DNA of 28,892 nucleotides from CAIYHK01 sp964638795. GTDB taxonomy: Bacteria > Actinomycetota > Acidimicrobiia > Acidimicrobiales > Ilumatobacteraceae. The translations under genes and the position numbers were made by a program. Positions 15,146 to 22,806 of the stretch are shown piece after piece (position 1 is the first letter of the stretch; each line of letters begins with the position of its first letter). The notes under the pieces were generated by a model. It was not told the DNA's origin, searched no databases, and saw nothing but the letters and a program-made list of their open reading frames with translations. Location of the stretch: assembly GCA_964638795.1 (NCBI GenBank), contig CAZXAX010000019.1:1-28892 (forward strand). Reading direction: 5' to 3'.

Positions 15146-15784
15146 ATGGATCGCGCCCGACGCCTCGCCGCCCTCGGAGACCCCGCTCGGCTGGCGATCG
15201 CCGACGCTCTCGCTACTTCGGATCGCTCGCCGGTGGAGTTGGTTGAACTACTGGCAATGGAGTCGAATCTGCTCGCTCACCATCTTGATGTGTTGGAATC
15301 CGTCGGGCTAATCCGCCGCACGGTTTCAAATGGTGATCGTCGCCGCCGATATGTGCACTTGATTCCAGGTGCCCTTGAAGGATTACTTCCAACAGCTGAT
15401 GCCGATGCGCACCGACCCTTGTTTGTATGCACGCATAATTCTGCACGCAGTCAACTCGCTGCGGCACTTTGGAAATCTGTGGTTGGGCTTCGTGCTGAAT
15501 CGGCAGGCACACATCCCGCAGAGCGTGTACATCCAGAAGCTGTCAACGCTGCACGACGCGCCGGCATTTCAATTTCTGGTGCACGGCCAAAATCAATTGA
15601 CCTAATGAGCATTGAGCAGTACCTCGTGATCACCGTGTGTGATCGTGCACATGAAGAGATGGGCGCCAGTGAGGATTGGCTGCATTGGTCAATTCCCGAT
15701 CCCCTCGCAGTCGGGACACCAGAAGCGTTTGATGAAACTGTCCATGAATTGCGTGAACGCATTCATGCACTCTCGGGAGAATGA
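15146..15784 (+). CDS. arsR: ArsR-family repressor fused to a low-molecular-weight-phosphatase-type arsenate reductase domain
   Basis: A 212-residue two-domain protein. Residues about 1-80 form a winged helix like ArsR (LAALGDPARLAIADAL, then the recognition region SNLLAHHLDVLESVGLI and wing NGDRRRRY). Residues about 90-212 are an LMW-PTP/ArsC fold with the CX5R loop FVCTHNSARSQ (C95, R101) and the general-acid region IPDPL (D185). The regulator part has no cysteine, so the usual arsenite-binding cysteine cluster of ArsR is absent. C165 could match the first of the two redox cysteines of thioredoxin-type ArsC, but the second is Met172. ATG 15146 is chosen; TTG 15125 lies within the inverted repeat. 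Its stop overlaps the next gene's ATG. Such fusions are known in actinobacteria; whether this domain reduces or senses arsenate is open. Confidence 0.88.
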   Translation: MDRARRLAALGDPARLAIADALATSDRSPVELVELLAMESNLLAHHLDVLESVGLIRRTVSNGDRRRRYVHLIPGALEGLLPTADADAHRPLFVCTHNSARSQLAAALWKSVVGLRAESAGTHPAERVHPEAVNAARRAGISISGARPKSIDLMSIEQYLVITVCDRAHEEMGASEDWLHWSIPDPLAVGTPEAFDETVHELRERIHALSGE

Positions 15785-16845
15785 TGAATACCAAATCTCG
15801 CCCACTTGTTGCTGAGTTTCTCGGCTCGATGTTCCTGATTATTGCTGTTATTGGTTCGGGAATAATGGCTACGCGAATGTCTCCTAATGATGTTGGGCTG
15901 CAGCTGTTGGAGAATGCAGCGGCCACGACTGGAGCATTGATTGCGTTGATTCTGGTGTTTGGGTCAGTATCGGGTGCGCACTTCAATCCCGTTGTGACTG
16001 CATTTGCTTGGTTTGAACGCAAGATTGAAACCAGCACACTGATCAATTATGTGGTTGTTCAAACCGCTGGTGCGTGTACTGGGGCGATTGTTGCGAACCT
16101 GATGTTTGAGCTAGACGCAATCAACTTGTCAACAAAAGATCGTTCGTCTGGCGCACATTGGCTCGCAGAAGTTGTGGCCACCCTGGGACTCCTGCTGGTG
16201 ATTCATGGTTGCAGTCGAGGTGGCAAAGCCGATGCGATCCCATACGCGGTTGGTGTGTGGATTGGTGGTGCCTACTGGTTCACTTCCTCAACAAGCTTCG
16301 CCAATCCGGCAGTCACAGTTGCACGCATGCTCTCTGATTCTTTTGCTGGCATCAAACCAGAAGCCGCGCCGATGTTCATCGTGATGCAACTCCTCGGTCT
16401 GGCAATTGCTATCCCGATGATCAATTTCCTCTGGCCACCAAGACGCACACCAGAAGTGCTCTTTGTTTGCATCCACAATGCGGGGCGATCGCAAATGGCG
16501 GCAGCTTTCTTGCGCACCCTCGGTGGCCGCCGAGTGCGTGTGCGCTCCGCAGGAACTGCACCAGCTGACACCATCAATCCAGTGGTCGTCGAAGTGATGC
16601 GCGAAAAAGGCATTGACCTTCACAAGATGGGGGCTAAGCCAAAGCGACTCGAAGATGCTGCGGTACAGCGTTCGGACTACGTCATCACAATGGGTTGTGG
16701 CGACGAATGCCCGTTCTATCCGGGCAAAGAATACCGAGACTGGGTGCTTGCAGATCCCGCTGGTCAAGGCGCCGAGTCGGTGCGACCGATTCGCGATCAG
16801 ATTGAAGTACGCGTGCGCGAACTACTTGCGGAGTTGAATTCCTGA
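15781..16845 (+). CDS. Aquaglyceroporin-arsenate reductase fusion (channel-enzyme)
   Basis: A 354-residue fusion. Residues 1-218 are a MIP-family channel with about six membrane segments and both pore loops: SGAHFNPVVT (N69, an NPV variant of NPA) and FANPAVTVAR (N175-A177, with the selectivity-filter R182). After WPPRR a second domain (224-354) is an LMW-PTP-type arsenate reductase: FVCIHNAGRSQM (C230, R236), RSAGTAP, VITMGCGDECPFYPG (C306, C310) and LADPAG (D325). Arsenate is expected to be reduced at the inner face and arsenite released through the channel; channel-enzyme fusions of this type have been reported in actinobacteria. Starts at 15781 (ATGA overlap) or 15784. The 3' end overlaps arsI by 24 bases. 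Confidence 0.9.
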   Translation: MMNTKSRPLVAEFLGSMFLIIAVIGSGIMATRMSPNDVGLQLLENAAATTGALIALILVFGSVSGAHFNPVVTAFAWFERKIETSTLINYVVVQTAGACTGAIVANLMFELDAINLSTKDRSSGAHWLAEVVATLGLLLVIHGCSRGGKADAIPYAVGVWIGGAYWFTSSTSFANPAVTVARMLSDSFAGIKPEAAPMFIVMQLLGLAIAIPMINFLWPPRRTPEVLFVCIHNAGRSQMAAAFLRTLGGRRVRVRSAGTAPADTINPVVVEVMREKGIDLHKMGAKPKRLEDAAVQRSDYVITMGCGDECPFYPGKEYRDWVLADPAGQGAESVRPIRDQIEVRVRELLAELNS

Positions 16846-17256
16846 CACCGTGGTGGGCCCACAGCACTCAGACTCAGCAACATGCATAACTTCTGCGTCG
16901 GACAACACTGTGTAAATCTCCCAGGGTTCTGCGTCGGGGCCGTGTACCCACACTTTGTCCTGCACCGCGTAGCAACAAGTCGTCTGGTCTTCTACTTCGG
17001 TTGCTAATCCTTCAGAACTCAAGCGAGTGACTGCCTGCCCGACTAGATCGGTTGATTCAACTTCAACACCGAGATGATTCAAAGACCCCGGCATGCCTTC
17101 GCCTTCAATCAGCACGAGTTTGAGTGGCGGCTCGGACACAGCAAAGTTCGCATAGCCATCACGAACTTTTGCGGGGCCTACACCGAACAACTTCGTATAG
17201 AAGTCAATTGCTTCGTCGATGTTTGAAACATTGATTGCTAGCTGTACGCGTGACAT
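16822..17256 (-). CDS. arsI: ArsI/CadI-family heavy-metal-resistance dioxygenase-like protein (VOC fold)
   Basis: A 144-residue vicinal-oxygen-chelate protein. Seen: VQLAINVSNIDEAIDFYTKLFG, LNHLGVEVES, and the family signature TTCCYAVQDKVWVHGPD with WEIYTV. Q5, H61 and E113 fit the metal triad, and the adjacent C94-C95 fit the organoarsenical-binding pair of ArsI (C-As lyase, which demethylates methylarsenite). CadI-type annotation is the alternative, since the families are close. An extra Cys pair lies in ESECCGP near the C terminus. It begins 29 bases after adk on the same strand, so it may ride on ribosomal-operon transcription, unlike the other two arsenic genes. Confidence 0.85.
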   Translation of the reverse strand: MSRVQLAINVSNIDEAIDFYTKLFGVGPAKVRDGYANFAVSEPPLKLVLIEGEGMPGSLNHLGVEVESTDLVGQAVTRLSSEGLATEVEDQTTCCYAVQDKVWVHGPDAEPWEIYTVLSDAEVMHVAESECCGPTTVSGIQLRK

Positions 17257-17285
17257 ATCTTCAGCCTAACGGCAAGCAGCAGCCC

Positions 17286-17945
17286 CTAGAGGCGGGTGTC
17301 AATGGTTGAGGTCAGCCGCTGGAAAACTTGGTCAGGTGTACCGACTCCGTTGACCTCAACTAGGCGTGAGGTGCGACCATAGAACTCAATTAGTGGAGCA
17401 GTCTGCGATTCGTAGAGATCGAGACGGCGATTGATCGCTTCTGGTGTGTCGTCGTCGCGTTGCACTACGTCACCACCGCAGTTGTCACACAGCCAGGGAC
17501 GGCGATCTACTGAACCAACGGTGTAGTTGGTCCCGCAGTCACGACACACGCGACGCGCAGTGATGCGTGTGACCACAATTTCGCGTGGCACAACAAGATC
17601 AATCACCACATCAAGCCCGCGGTCTTGGGTGATGCGGTCGAGTTCAACTGCCTGCACAACTGTGCGCGGGAATCCATCAAGGATGTAACCACGACTGCGT
17701 GCATCATCTTGTTCAATTCGAGCCTGGACCAGACCGACCATGACCTCATCGCCAACAAGACCTCCACCATCCATGACTGTTTTCGCTTGGCGGCCAAGCT
17801 CAGACTTTTCACGGACGGCGGCACGCAGCATGTCACCAGTTGAGATATGCGGTACGACATAGTGCTGGGACAAGCGAACGCATTGCGTTCCTTTGCCCGA
17901 GCCTTGTCGCCCGAGAATGACGAGTCGTGCGCCCTTGATGGTCAT
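17286..17945 (-). CDS. adk: Adenylate kinase (zinc-LID form)
   Basis: Interconverts ATP + AMP and 2 ADP. The 219-residue protein has P-loop GRQGSGKGT (12-20), the NMP-binding region HISTGDMLR, LDGFPRT (89-95), and a long LID with the zinc quartet C134, C137, C153 and C156 (VCRDCGTNY and WLCDNCGG). ATG 17945 has GAGG eight bases upstream, within a hairpin directly after secY. In most actinobacteria map and infA would follow; here arsI does. Confidence 0.95.
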   Translation of the reverse strand: MTIKGARLVILGRQGSGKGTQCVRLSQHYVVPHISTGDMLRAAVREKSELGRQAKTVMDGGGLVGDEVMVGLVQARIEQDDARSRGYILDGFPRTVVQAVELDRITQDRGLDVVIDLVVPREIVVTRITARRVCRDCGTNYTVGSVDRRPWLCDNCGGDVVQRDDDTPEAINRRLDLYESQTAPLIEFYGRTSRLVEVNGVGTPDQVFQRLTSTIDTRL

Positions 17946-17953
17946 GTTGTTGG

Positions 17954-17969
17954 CCTCAGTCCCCTGAGG
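17954..17969 (-). promoter_or_regulatory. Hairpin sequestering the adk ribosome binding site
   Basis: On the transcript CCTCAG-GGGA-CTGAGG: a perfect six-base-pair stem with a GNRA-type tetraloop, starting two bases after the secY TAG. The 3' arm contains the GAGG that serves adk. Ribosomes finishing secY could open it, coupling adk translation to secY. The structure is visible; the function is inferred. Confidence 0.5.
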
Positions 17970-17970
17970 T

Positions 17971-19290
17971 CTACTTGAGGAATCCCTCGTAGTTGCGCAA
18001 CATGAGCTGGCTATCGATCTGGCGCATGAGTTCAAGCGCCACACCCACTGCGATGAGCACGGTTGTTCCGGCGAATGGGAAGGACTGCACATCGCCCACC
18101 CACAAAATTATGTAAGGCAAAATCGCGATTACAGCCACAAACAATGCACCAGGCAATGTGATGCGATTAACGGTCTTGGCGAGGTAGCGCTCGGTCTGCG
18201 GACCAGGGCGAATACCAGGTATGAATCCGCCCTGACGGCGAATCTGATCAGCCTGGCGCACGGGGTCAAAAGCAATTGAGTTGTAGAAGTACGCAAACGC
18301 CACGATCATGATGAAGAACGCGGTGATGTAAACCATGTTCTGGCTGTTGACCAAGTACTGATCAACAAAACGTGCAATTGAGCCACGCCAGCCTTCGCCC
18401 GAACCGAGCATGTTTGAGCCAAGCACTGGCAGCAACAGGATCGACGACGCAAAGATGATCGGAACCACACCGGACTGGTTCACCTTGAGCGGAATGTAAG
18501 TGTTTTGACCGCCATACATACGACGCCCAACGACACGCTTGGCAAACTGCACTGGGATGCGGCGCTGACCAAGCTCGATGCGCACAACTGCAATCAAAAT
18601 GCCGATTGAAACCACTACAAGCAAGCCGAAGATGAACCACTTCTTACTCTGAAGAATTGAATAGTACGAGTACGGCAAGCCAGAGACGATTGATGAAAAG
18701 ATCACAACGGACATTCCGTTACCGATGCCGCGCTGACTGATCAGTTCTCCAAGCCACATCAACACAGCAGTACCAGCCACAAGGGTCGGGATCACTAGCA
18801 ATGCGCGTGGCATGAACGGATCGAGAAGAACCACATCTGGTGCCTGTGCTGCTGCACCAAAGAATGCACTGCCATTGCCCTGGCCAAAGATGAAGGTCAA
18901 TCCCGCGCCCTGGAGTGTGGCGATACCGATTGCTACGTAGCGAGTGGTCTGGGTGATCTTGCGTTGACCCACCGCACCCATCTGCTGCCACTCTTCAAGT
19001 TTGGGAATCACCACACCGAGCACCTGCATGATGATGCTGGCCGTGATGTAAGGCATGATCCCAAGCGCGAAAATTGAGAACGAGCTAAAAGCGCCACCTG
19101 AGAACAGGTTGAGGAATCCGAGTGCTCCCTGACTATCAGCAGCTGACTTCAACTGCTGTACAGCCTGACCATCAACACCAGGAACACGAATTGCGGTACC
19201 GAATCGGTAGATCAACACGATGAACATCGTGAACAGGATCTTGTTACGCAGATCCGCGACCTTGAAGATGTTCTTCAAGTTGGAAAACAC
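17971..19290 (-). CDS. secY: Preprotein translocase subunit SecY
   Basis: Central channel of the Sec translocase in the cytoplasmic membrane. 439 residues with about ten hydrophobic segments. Seen: RIPGVD-type first loop (IRVPGVDG), FNLFSGGAF-like plug region (LNLFSGGAFSSFSIFALGIMP, split over TM2), ITASIIMQ, the cytosolic loop KSGVVP-like NQSGVVPIIFA, and FIPGIRPG with the conserved arginine loop. GTG 19290 has AAGGAG six bases upstream and no ATG nearby. It lies between rplO and adk, the canonical place. Confidence 0.96.
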   Translation of the reverse strand: MFSNLKNIFKVADLRNKILFTMFIVLIYRFGTAIRVPGVDGQAVQQLKSAADSQGALGFLNLFSGGAFSSFSIFALGIMPYITASIIMQVLGVVIPKLEEWQQMGAVGQRKITQTTRYVAIGIATLQGAGLTFIFGQGNGSAFFGAAAQAPDVVLLDPFMPRALLVIPTLVAGTAVLMWLGELISQRGIGNGMSVVIFSSIVSGLPYSYYSILQSKKWFIFGLLVVVSIGILIAVVRIELGQRRIPVQFAKRVVGRRMYGGQNTYIPLKVNQSGVVPIIFASSILLLPVLGSNMLGSGEGWRGSIARFVDQYLVNSQNMVYITAFFIMIVAFAYFYNSIAFDPVRQADQIRRQGGFIPGIRPGPQTERYLAKTVNRITLPGALFVAVIAILPYIILWVGDVQSFPFAGTTVLIAVGVALELMRQIDSQLMLRNYEGFLK

Positions 19291-19342
19291 GCGGTGCTCC
19301 TTTGTGCTTTAGAGGTTCCCAGACAACAACATGACCTTACGA

Positions 19343-19831
19343 TCAACGGTTGGTGAACTGGTTACCCTTTACCGGCGGACGCCCCTGCGCATACGGCAGA
19401 GGAATGATTGTGACCGTACCACCAGCAGCGGTGATTGCTGCTTCGGCGGCCTTGGATACGGCGTGAGCGTGAACATTCACTGCCTTTTTGATCTCACCAC
19501 GTGCCAGCACCTTAATAAAGGTGCCCTTGTGCGCAACGCCAGCTTTCACAAGTGACTCAGGGGTCACTTCGGTCAGGCCGACTTCGCTAATTGCATCGAG
19601 GTTGATTGCTTGGTACTCAACACGGAAGGGGTTGTTGAAGCCCTTCAACTTTGGAACGCGCTGCTTGAGTGGCATCTGGCCACCTTCGAAACCACGCGCA
19701 ACAGTGTTACGGGCGTACTGACCCTTGGTACCACGGCCAGCGGTCTTGCCGCCCTTACCGCCAATACCACGACCAACGCGCTTTGGCTTTTTCTTAGCGC
19801 CTGGTGATGGTGAAAGTTCGTCTACTCGCAT
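19343..19831 (-). CDS. rplO: 50S ribosomal protein L15
   Basis: Large-subunit assembly protein, 162 residues. N-terminal glycine/basic extension KRVGRGIGGKGGKTAGRGTKG, FEGGQMPLKQRVPKLKGFNN, and the C-terminal globular part with LPYAQGRPPVKGNQF. Located between rpmD and secY. A 52-base spacer separates it from secY. Confidence 0.96.
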   Translation of the reverse strand: MRVDELSPSPGAKKKPKRVGRGIGGKGGKTAGRGTKGQYARNTVARGFEGGQMPLKQRVPKLKGFNNPFRVEYQAINLDAISEVGLTEVTPESLVKAGVAHKGTFIKVLARGEIKKAVNVHAHAVSKAAEAAITAAGGTVTIIPLPYAQGRPPVKGNQFTNR

Positions 19832-19859
19832 GACATTTCCTCTTTCAGAGATCTCTTGC

Positions 19860-20051
19860 TCAGGCTTCTTCCGAAACCGTGATGAGGTGCGGCACGCGTG
19901 CGATCATCCCACGAATCTCGGGGCGATCAGGAAGCGTGTTGGTGTCGCCGATACGACCAAGACCAAGTGCGCGGAGTGTGCCGCGTGCTTTGGGCTTGAC
20001 GCCGATCTTCGAGCGAACCTGTGTGACAGTGATGGTTTTTTCTGTAGCCAT
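19860..20051 (-). CDS. rpmD: 50S ribosomal protein L30
   Basis: 63-residue protein of the large subunit. ITVTQVRSKIGVKPKARGTL, ALGLGRIGDTNTLPD and IRGMIARVPHLITV are typical of bacterial L30. Separated by two bases from rpsE and by 28 from rplO. The order rpsE-rpmD-rplO is standard. Confidence 0.95.
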   Translation of the reverse strand: MATEKTITVTQVRSKIGVKPKARGTLRALGLGRIGDTNTLPDRPEIRGMIARVPHLITVSEEA

Positions 20052-20053
20052 GA

Positions 20054-20623
20054 TCAGTGAGCTGCTCCACCTGAGTTCTTGCGGTCGTTATAGGCCTTCA
20101 ACATTCCCTTAGGAACGAATGTGTCAGCGGCAATGCCGCGACGCTTCGCAACCACATCAGGGCGCTGCAGTGACTTAAGACCCTCGATGGTGGCACGTGC
20201 AACGTTGATTGCATTTGCTGAACCAAGTGACTTAGCAAGCACATCGTGAATGCCAGCCTCTTCGAGGATCACTCGTGCTGCACCACCGGCGATAACACCA
20301 GTACCAGGAGCAGCAGGCTTCAAAAGCACGCGGCCTGCACCCGACACTCCGAGAATTGGATGTGTGATGGTGCTACCTGCGAGAGCGACATCGAAAAGAT
20401 TCTTCTTCGCTTCTTCGGTGCCTTTTTGGATTGCCAACGGCACTTCTTTTGCCTTGCCATAGCCGAGACCAACGCGACCGTTGCCGTCTCCGACAACTAC
20501 GAGTGCGGTGAATGAAAAGCGACGACCGCCCTTCACCACCTTTGCAACGCGGTTAATCGTGATGACGCGTGACTCGCGCAGTGCGCCGGGTTCGGCGGGG
20601 GTGGTTGTTGTTACGTTGCTCAT
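20054..20623 (-). CDS. rpsE: 30S ribosomal protein S5
   Basis: Small-subunit protein at the mRNA entry side and central for decoding accuracy. 189 residues: VITINRVAKVVKGGRRFSFT, VVGDGNGRVGLGYGKAKEVP, IQKGTEEAKKN, TGVIAGGAARVILEEAGI and SLGSANAINVARATIEGL. ATG overlaps the rplR stop as TGATG. Confidence 0.97.
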   Translation of the reverse strand: MSNVTTTTPAEPGALRESRVITINRVAKVVKGGRRFSFTALVVVGDGNGRVGLGYGKAKEVPLAIQKGTEEAKKNLFDVALAGSTITHPILGVSGAGRVLLKPAAPGTGVIAGGAARVILEEAGIHDVLAKSLGSANAINVARATIEGLKSLQRPDVVAKRRGIAADTFVPKGMLKAYNDRKNSGGAAH

Positions 20624-20988
20624 CAGAACTCCAGACCTGCCTCGCGGGCAGCTTCAGCTACAGCCGCGATACGACCGTGATAGAGGTAACCACCGCGGTC
20701 AAATACGACCTTGGTAACGCCGGCGGTCTTTGCGCGCTCAGCAAGCAAGCCACCGAGACGCTTGGCGGCATCAACAGTTGCGCCACCTTTGTCGCGCTCA
20801 CCGGTTTCCACCGATGAAGCAGAGGCGATGGTGCGACCGAGATCATCATCAATCAACTGCAAAGTGAGGTGCTTGTTGGAACGATAAACAGCGAGACGCG
20901 GACGCGCTGCTGTGCCGTGAATCTTCTTACGCACGCGACGGTGACGACGCTGGCGGTTTGTACGACGGACTTCAGACATATTGCTCAT
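20623..20988 (-). CDS. rplR: 50S ribosomal protein L18
   Basis: 5S rRNA-binding protein, 121 residues. RQRRHRRVRKKIHGTAARPR, LAVYRSNKHLTLQLIDD, and the C-terminal VVFDRGGYLYHGRIAAVAEAA are characteristic. ATG 20988 is preferred for AGGT seven bases upstream; MSEVRR at 20979 is an alternative. Confidence 0.96.
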   Translation of the reverse strand: MSNMSEVRRTNRQRRHRRVRKKIHGTAARPRLAVYRSNKHLTLQLIDDDLGRTIASASSVETGERDKGGATVDAAKRLGGLLAERAKTAGVTKVVFDRGGYLYHGRIAAVAEAAREAGLEF

Positions 20989-21003
20989 TGCGATACCTAC
21001 CGA

Positions 21004-21546
21004 CTACTTCTTGCCCGTCTTGCCGGCCTTGCGCATAACGCGCTCATCCAGGTAACGGACACCCTTGCCCTTGTAAGGCTCGGGCTTGCGGATGGAACGG
21101 ATGTTGGCGGCAACCTGGCCGACAACTTCCTTGTTGATGCCCTTGATCACGATGCGTGTGGGCTGGGGAACTTCGAAGGTGACACCGTCTGGAGCTTTAA
21201 CGACTACGGGGTGCGAGAAACCGAGTGCAAGCTTCAGTGCATTTGGGCCCTGAGCTTCAGCACGGTAACCAACGCCGACGATGTCGAGTTCCTTTACGAA
21301 ACCATCAGTCACACCAGTGACCATGTTGGCAACAAGTGTTCGGGTGAGGCCGTGCAGTGCGCGGTTCTGACGCGAATCGTCAGGACGCTCCACGAGCACG
21401 GTGTTCTCTTCCTTGCGGACGATGATTTCACCGGGAATTTCGCGGCTAAGGGCACCCTTTGGGCCTTTAACCGAAACAACACCCGCAGAGATGTTGACTT
21501 CAACACCAGAGGGAACAGTGATTGGGGCTTTACCGATACGAGACAT
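21004..21546 (-). CDS. rplF: 50S ribosomal protein L6
   Basis: Large-subunit protein near the factor-binding site, 180 residues. MSRIGKAPITVPSGVEVNI, VKGPKGALSREIP, LHGLTRTLVANMVTGV, LGFSHPVVV and the conserved IRSIRKPEPYKGKGVRYLDE. It lies between rpsH and rplR. Confidence 0.97.
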   Translation of the reverse strand: MSRIGKAPITVPSGVEVNISAGVVSVKGPKGALSREIPGEIIVRKEENTVLVERPDDSRQNRALHGLTRTLVANMVTGVTDGFVKELDIVGVGYRAEAQGPNALKLALGFSHPVVVKAPDGVTFEVPQPTRIVIKGINKEVVGQVAANIRSIRKPEPYKGKGVRYLDERVMRKAGKTGKK

Positions 21547-21563
21547 AGTTGGTCACTCCTCGA

Positions 21564-21965
21564 TCACCACACGTAGCAAAGAATCTCGCCGCCGACCTTG
21601 CGCTTGCGCGCTTCGCGGTCGGTCATGAGACCCTGGCTGGTGGATAGGACAGCAACTCCAAGACCGCCGAGTACACGAGGTACAGCGGTGGAATTGCGGT
21701 AAACGCGAAGACCCGGTGTTGACACGCGACGCAATCCAGAGATTGTGCGGATGCGGTCATCTGAGTACTTCATCTTGATTGTGAGCACTTGGCCTGGACC
21801 CTTGTCAGCAGTGGCAACTTCGAATGTGTCGATGTAGCCCTCTTGCTGGAGGATCTTGGCGAGTGCGACCTTCTGCTTGGAAGACGGCATCTTTACGCTG
21901 TCGTGCATCTGCACGTTCGCGTTACGGATGCGGGTCAGCATGTCGGCGATGGGATCAGTCATCAT
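21564..21965 (-). CDS. rpsH: 30S ribosomal protein S8
   Basis: Binds the central domain of 16S rRNA; in E. coli it also represses the spc operon. 133 residues: MTDPIADMLTRIRNANV, MPSSKQKVALAKILQQEGYI, RRVSTPGLRVYR and STSQGLMTDREARKRKVGGE. Two tandem ATGs (21965 and 21962) follow AGGTG; the first is given. Confidence 0.97.
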   Translation of the reverse strand: MMTDPIADMLTRIRNANVQMHDSVKMPSSKQKVALAKILQQEGYIDTFEVATADKGPGQVLTIKMKYSDDRIRTISGLRRVSTPGLRVYRNSTAVPRVLGGLGVAVLSTSQGLMTDREARKRKVGGEILCYVW

Positions 21966-21975
21966 GTCGTATCAC

Positions 21976-22161
21976 CTACCAGCTGGCCTTGGTTACGCCC
22001 GGAACTTCGCCGGCATGCACGAGCTCGCGCAGGCACAAACGGCAAAGGCCGAACTTACGGAAAACTGAACGCGCACGACCGCAACGACGGCAACGTGTGT
22101 AAGCACGCACCTTGTACTTAGGTGTGCTGTTCGCTTTGTTGATCAGAGACTTCTTAGCCAT
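21976..22161 (-). CDS. rpsZ: 30S ribosomal protein S14, type Z (zinc-binding)
   Basis: Short zinc-containing form of S14, 61 residues. MAKKSLINKANSTPKYKVR, then the zinc knuckles C24-x2-C27 and C40-x2-C43, and the typical ELVHAGEVPGVTKASW end. GAGGAG precedes the ATG. Together with zinc-type L36 this indicates ribosomes needing zinc. Confidence 0.97.
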   Translation of the reverse strand: MAKKSLINKANSTPKYKVRAYTRCRRCGRARSVFRKFGLCRLCLRELVHAGEVPGVTKASW

Positions 22162-22179
22162 TTACTTGGTACTCCTCGA

Positions 22180-22806
22180 TCACTTCTTGCCTTTGGCGCC
22201 TGCGGGACCGCGGCGGACAGATTTTTTCTTCGGTGCGGGGCCGGCATCGGCGCCGCGCTTGAACGGAAAACCAAACGCATCGAGAAGTGCTTTGCCTTCT
22301 TCGTTGCTGATTGCGGTGGTCACGATGGTGATGTCCATACCGCGTGATGCGTCGATCTTGTCGTAATCAATTTCTGGGAACACGATCTGCTCGGAGAGCC
22401 CGAAGGTGTAGTTGCCACGGCCATCCCACGAATGTGCAGGAAGACCACGGAAGTCACGGATACGTGGGATTGCAATTGACACAAGGCGGTCAAAGAACTC
22501 CCACATACGGTCGCCGCGCAGGGTCACTTTGCAACCAATTGCTTGGTCCTCGCGCAGTTTGAATCCTGCAATTGAAGTACGCGACTTCGTAACCACGGGC
22601 TTTTGACCGGTGATCAAGGTGAGGTCTGCAACTGCGCCTTCAAGCAGCGATGGCTGCTGGGTGGCACGGCCGACGCCCATGTTCACCACAATCTTTTCGA
22701 GTGTGGGCACGCGCATCACGTTCTTGATTCCGAGTTCAGCCTGAAGTGCAGCTTTGATTTCGCTGTTGTACTTCTGCTTGAGACGGGGTGCTGTTGTGGT
22801 GCTCAT
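22180..22806 (-). CDS. rplE: 50S ribosomal protein L5
   Basis: 5S rRNA-binding protein that touches P-site tRNA. 208 residues: KIVVNMGVGRATQQPSLL, TGQKPVVTKSRTSIAGFKLR, IGCKVTLRG, and ASRGMDITIVTTAISNEEG. A basic C-terminal tail (APKKKSVRRGPAGAKGKK) extends beyond the usual end near residue 180. Overlaps the rplX stop as TGATG. Confidence 0.97.
   Translation of the reverse strand: MSTTTAPRLKQKYNSEIKAALQAELGIKNVMRVPTLEKIVVNMGVGRATQQPSLLEGAVADLTLITGQKPVVTKSRTSIAGFKLREDQAIGCKVTLRGDRMWEFFDRLVSIAIPRIRDFRGLPAHSWDGRGNYTFGLSEQIVFPEIDYDKIDASRGMDITIVTTAISNEEGKALLDAFGFPFKRGADAGPAPKKKSVRRGPAGAKGKK

Noticed and set aside
15125..15784. ArsR fusion starting at TTG 15125
   Set aside because: The start lies inside the inverted repeat and the added residues precede the normal beginning of the winged-helix domain.
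20869..21576. 235-codon plus-strand frame opposite rplF and rplR
   Set aside because: Composition follows the codon bias of the opposite genes; no domain recognised.
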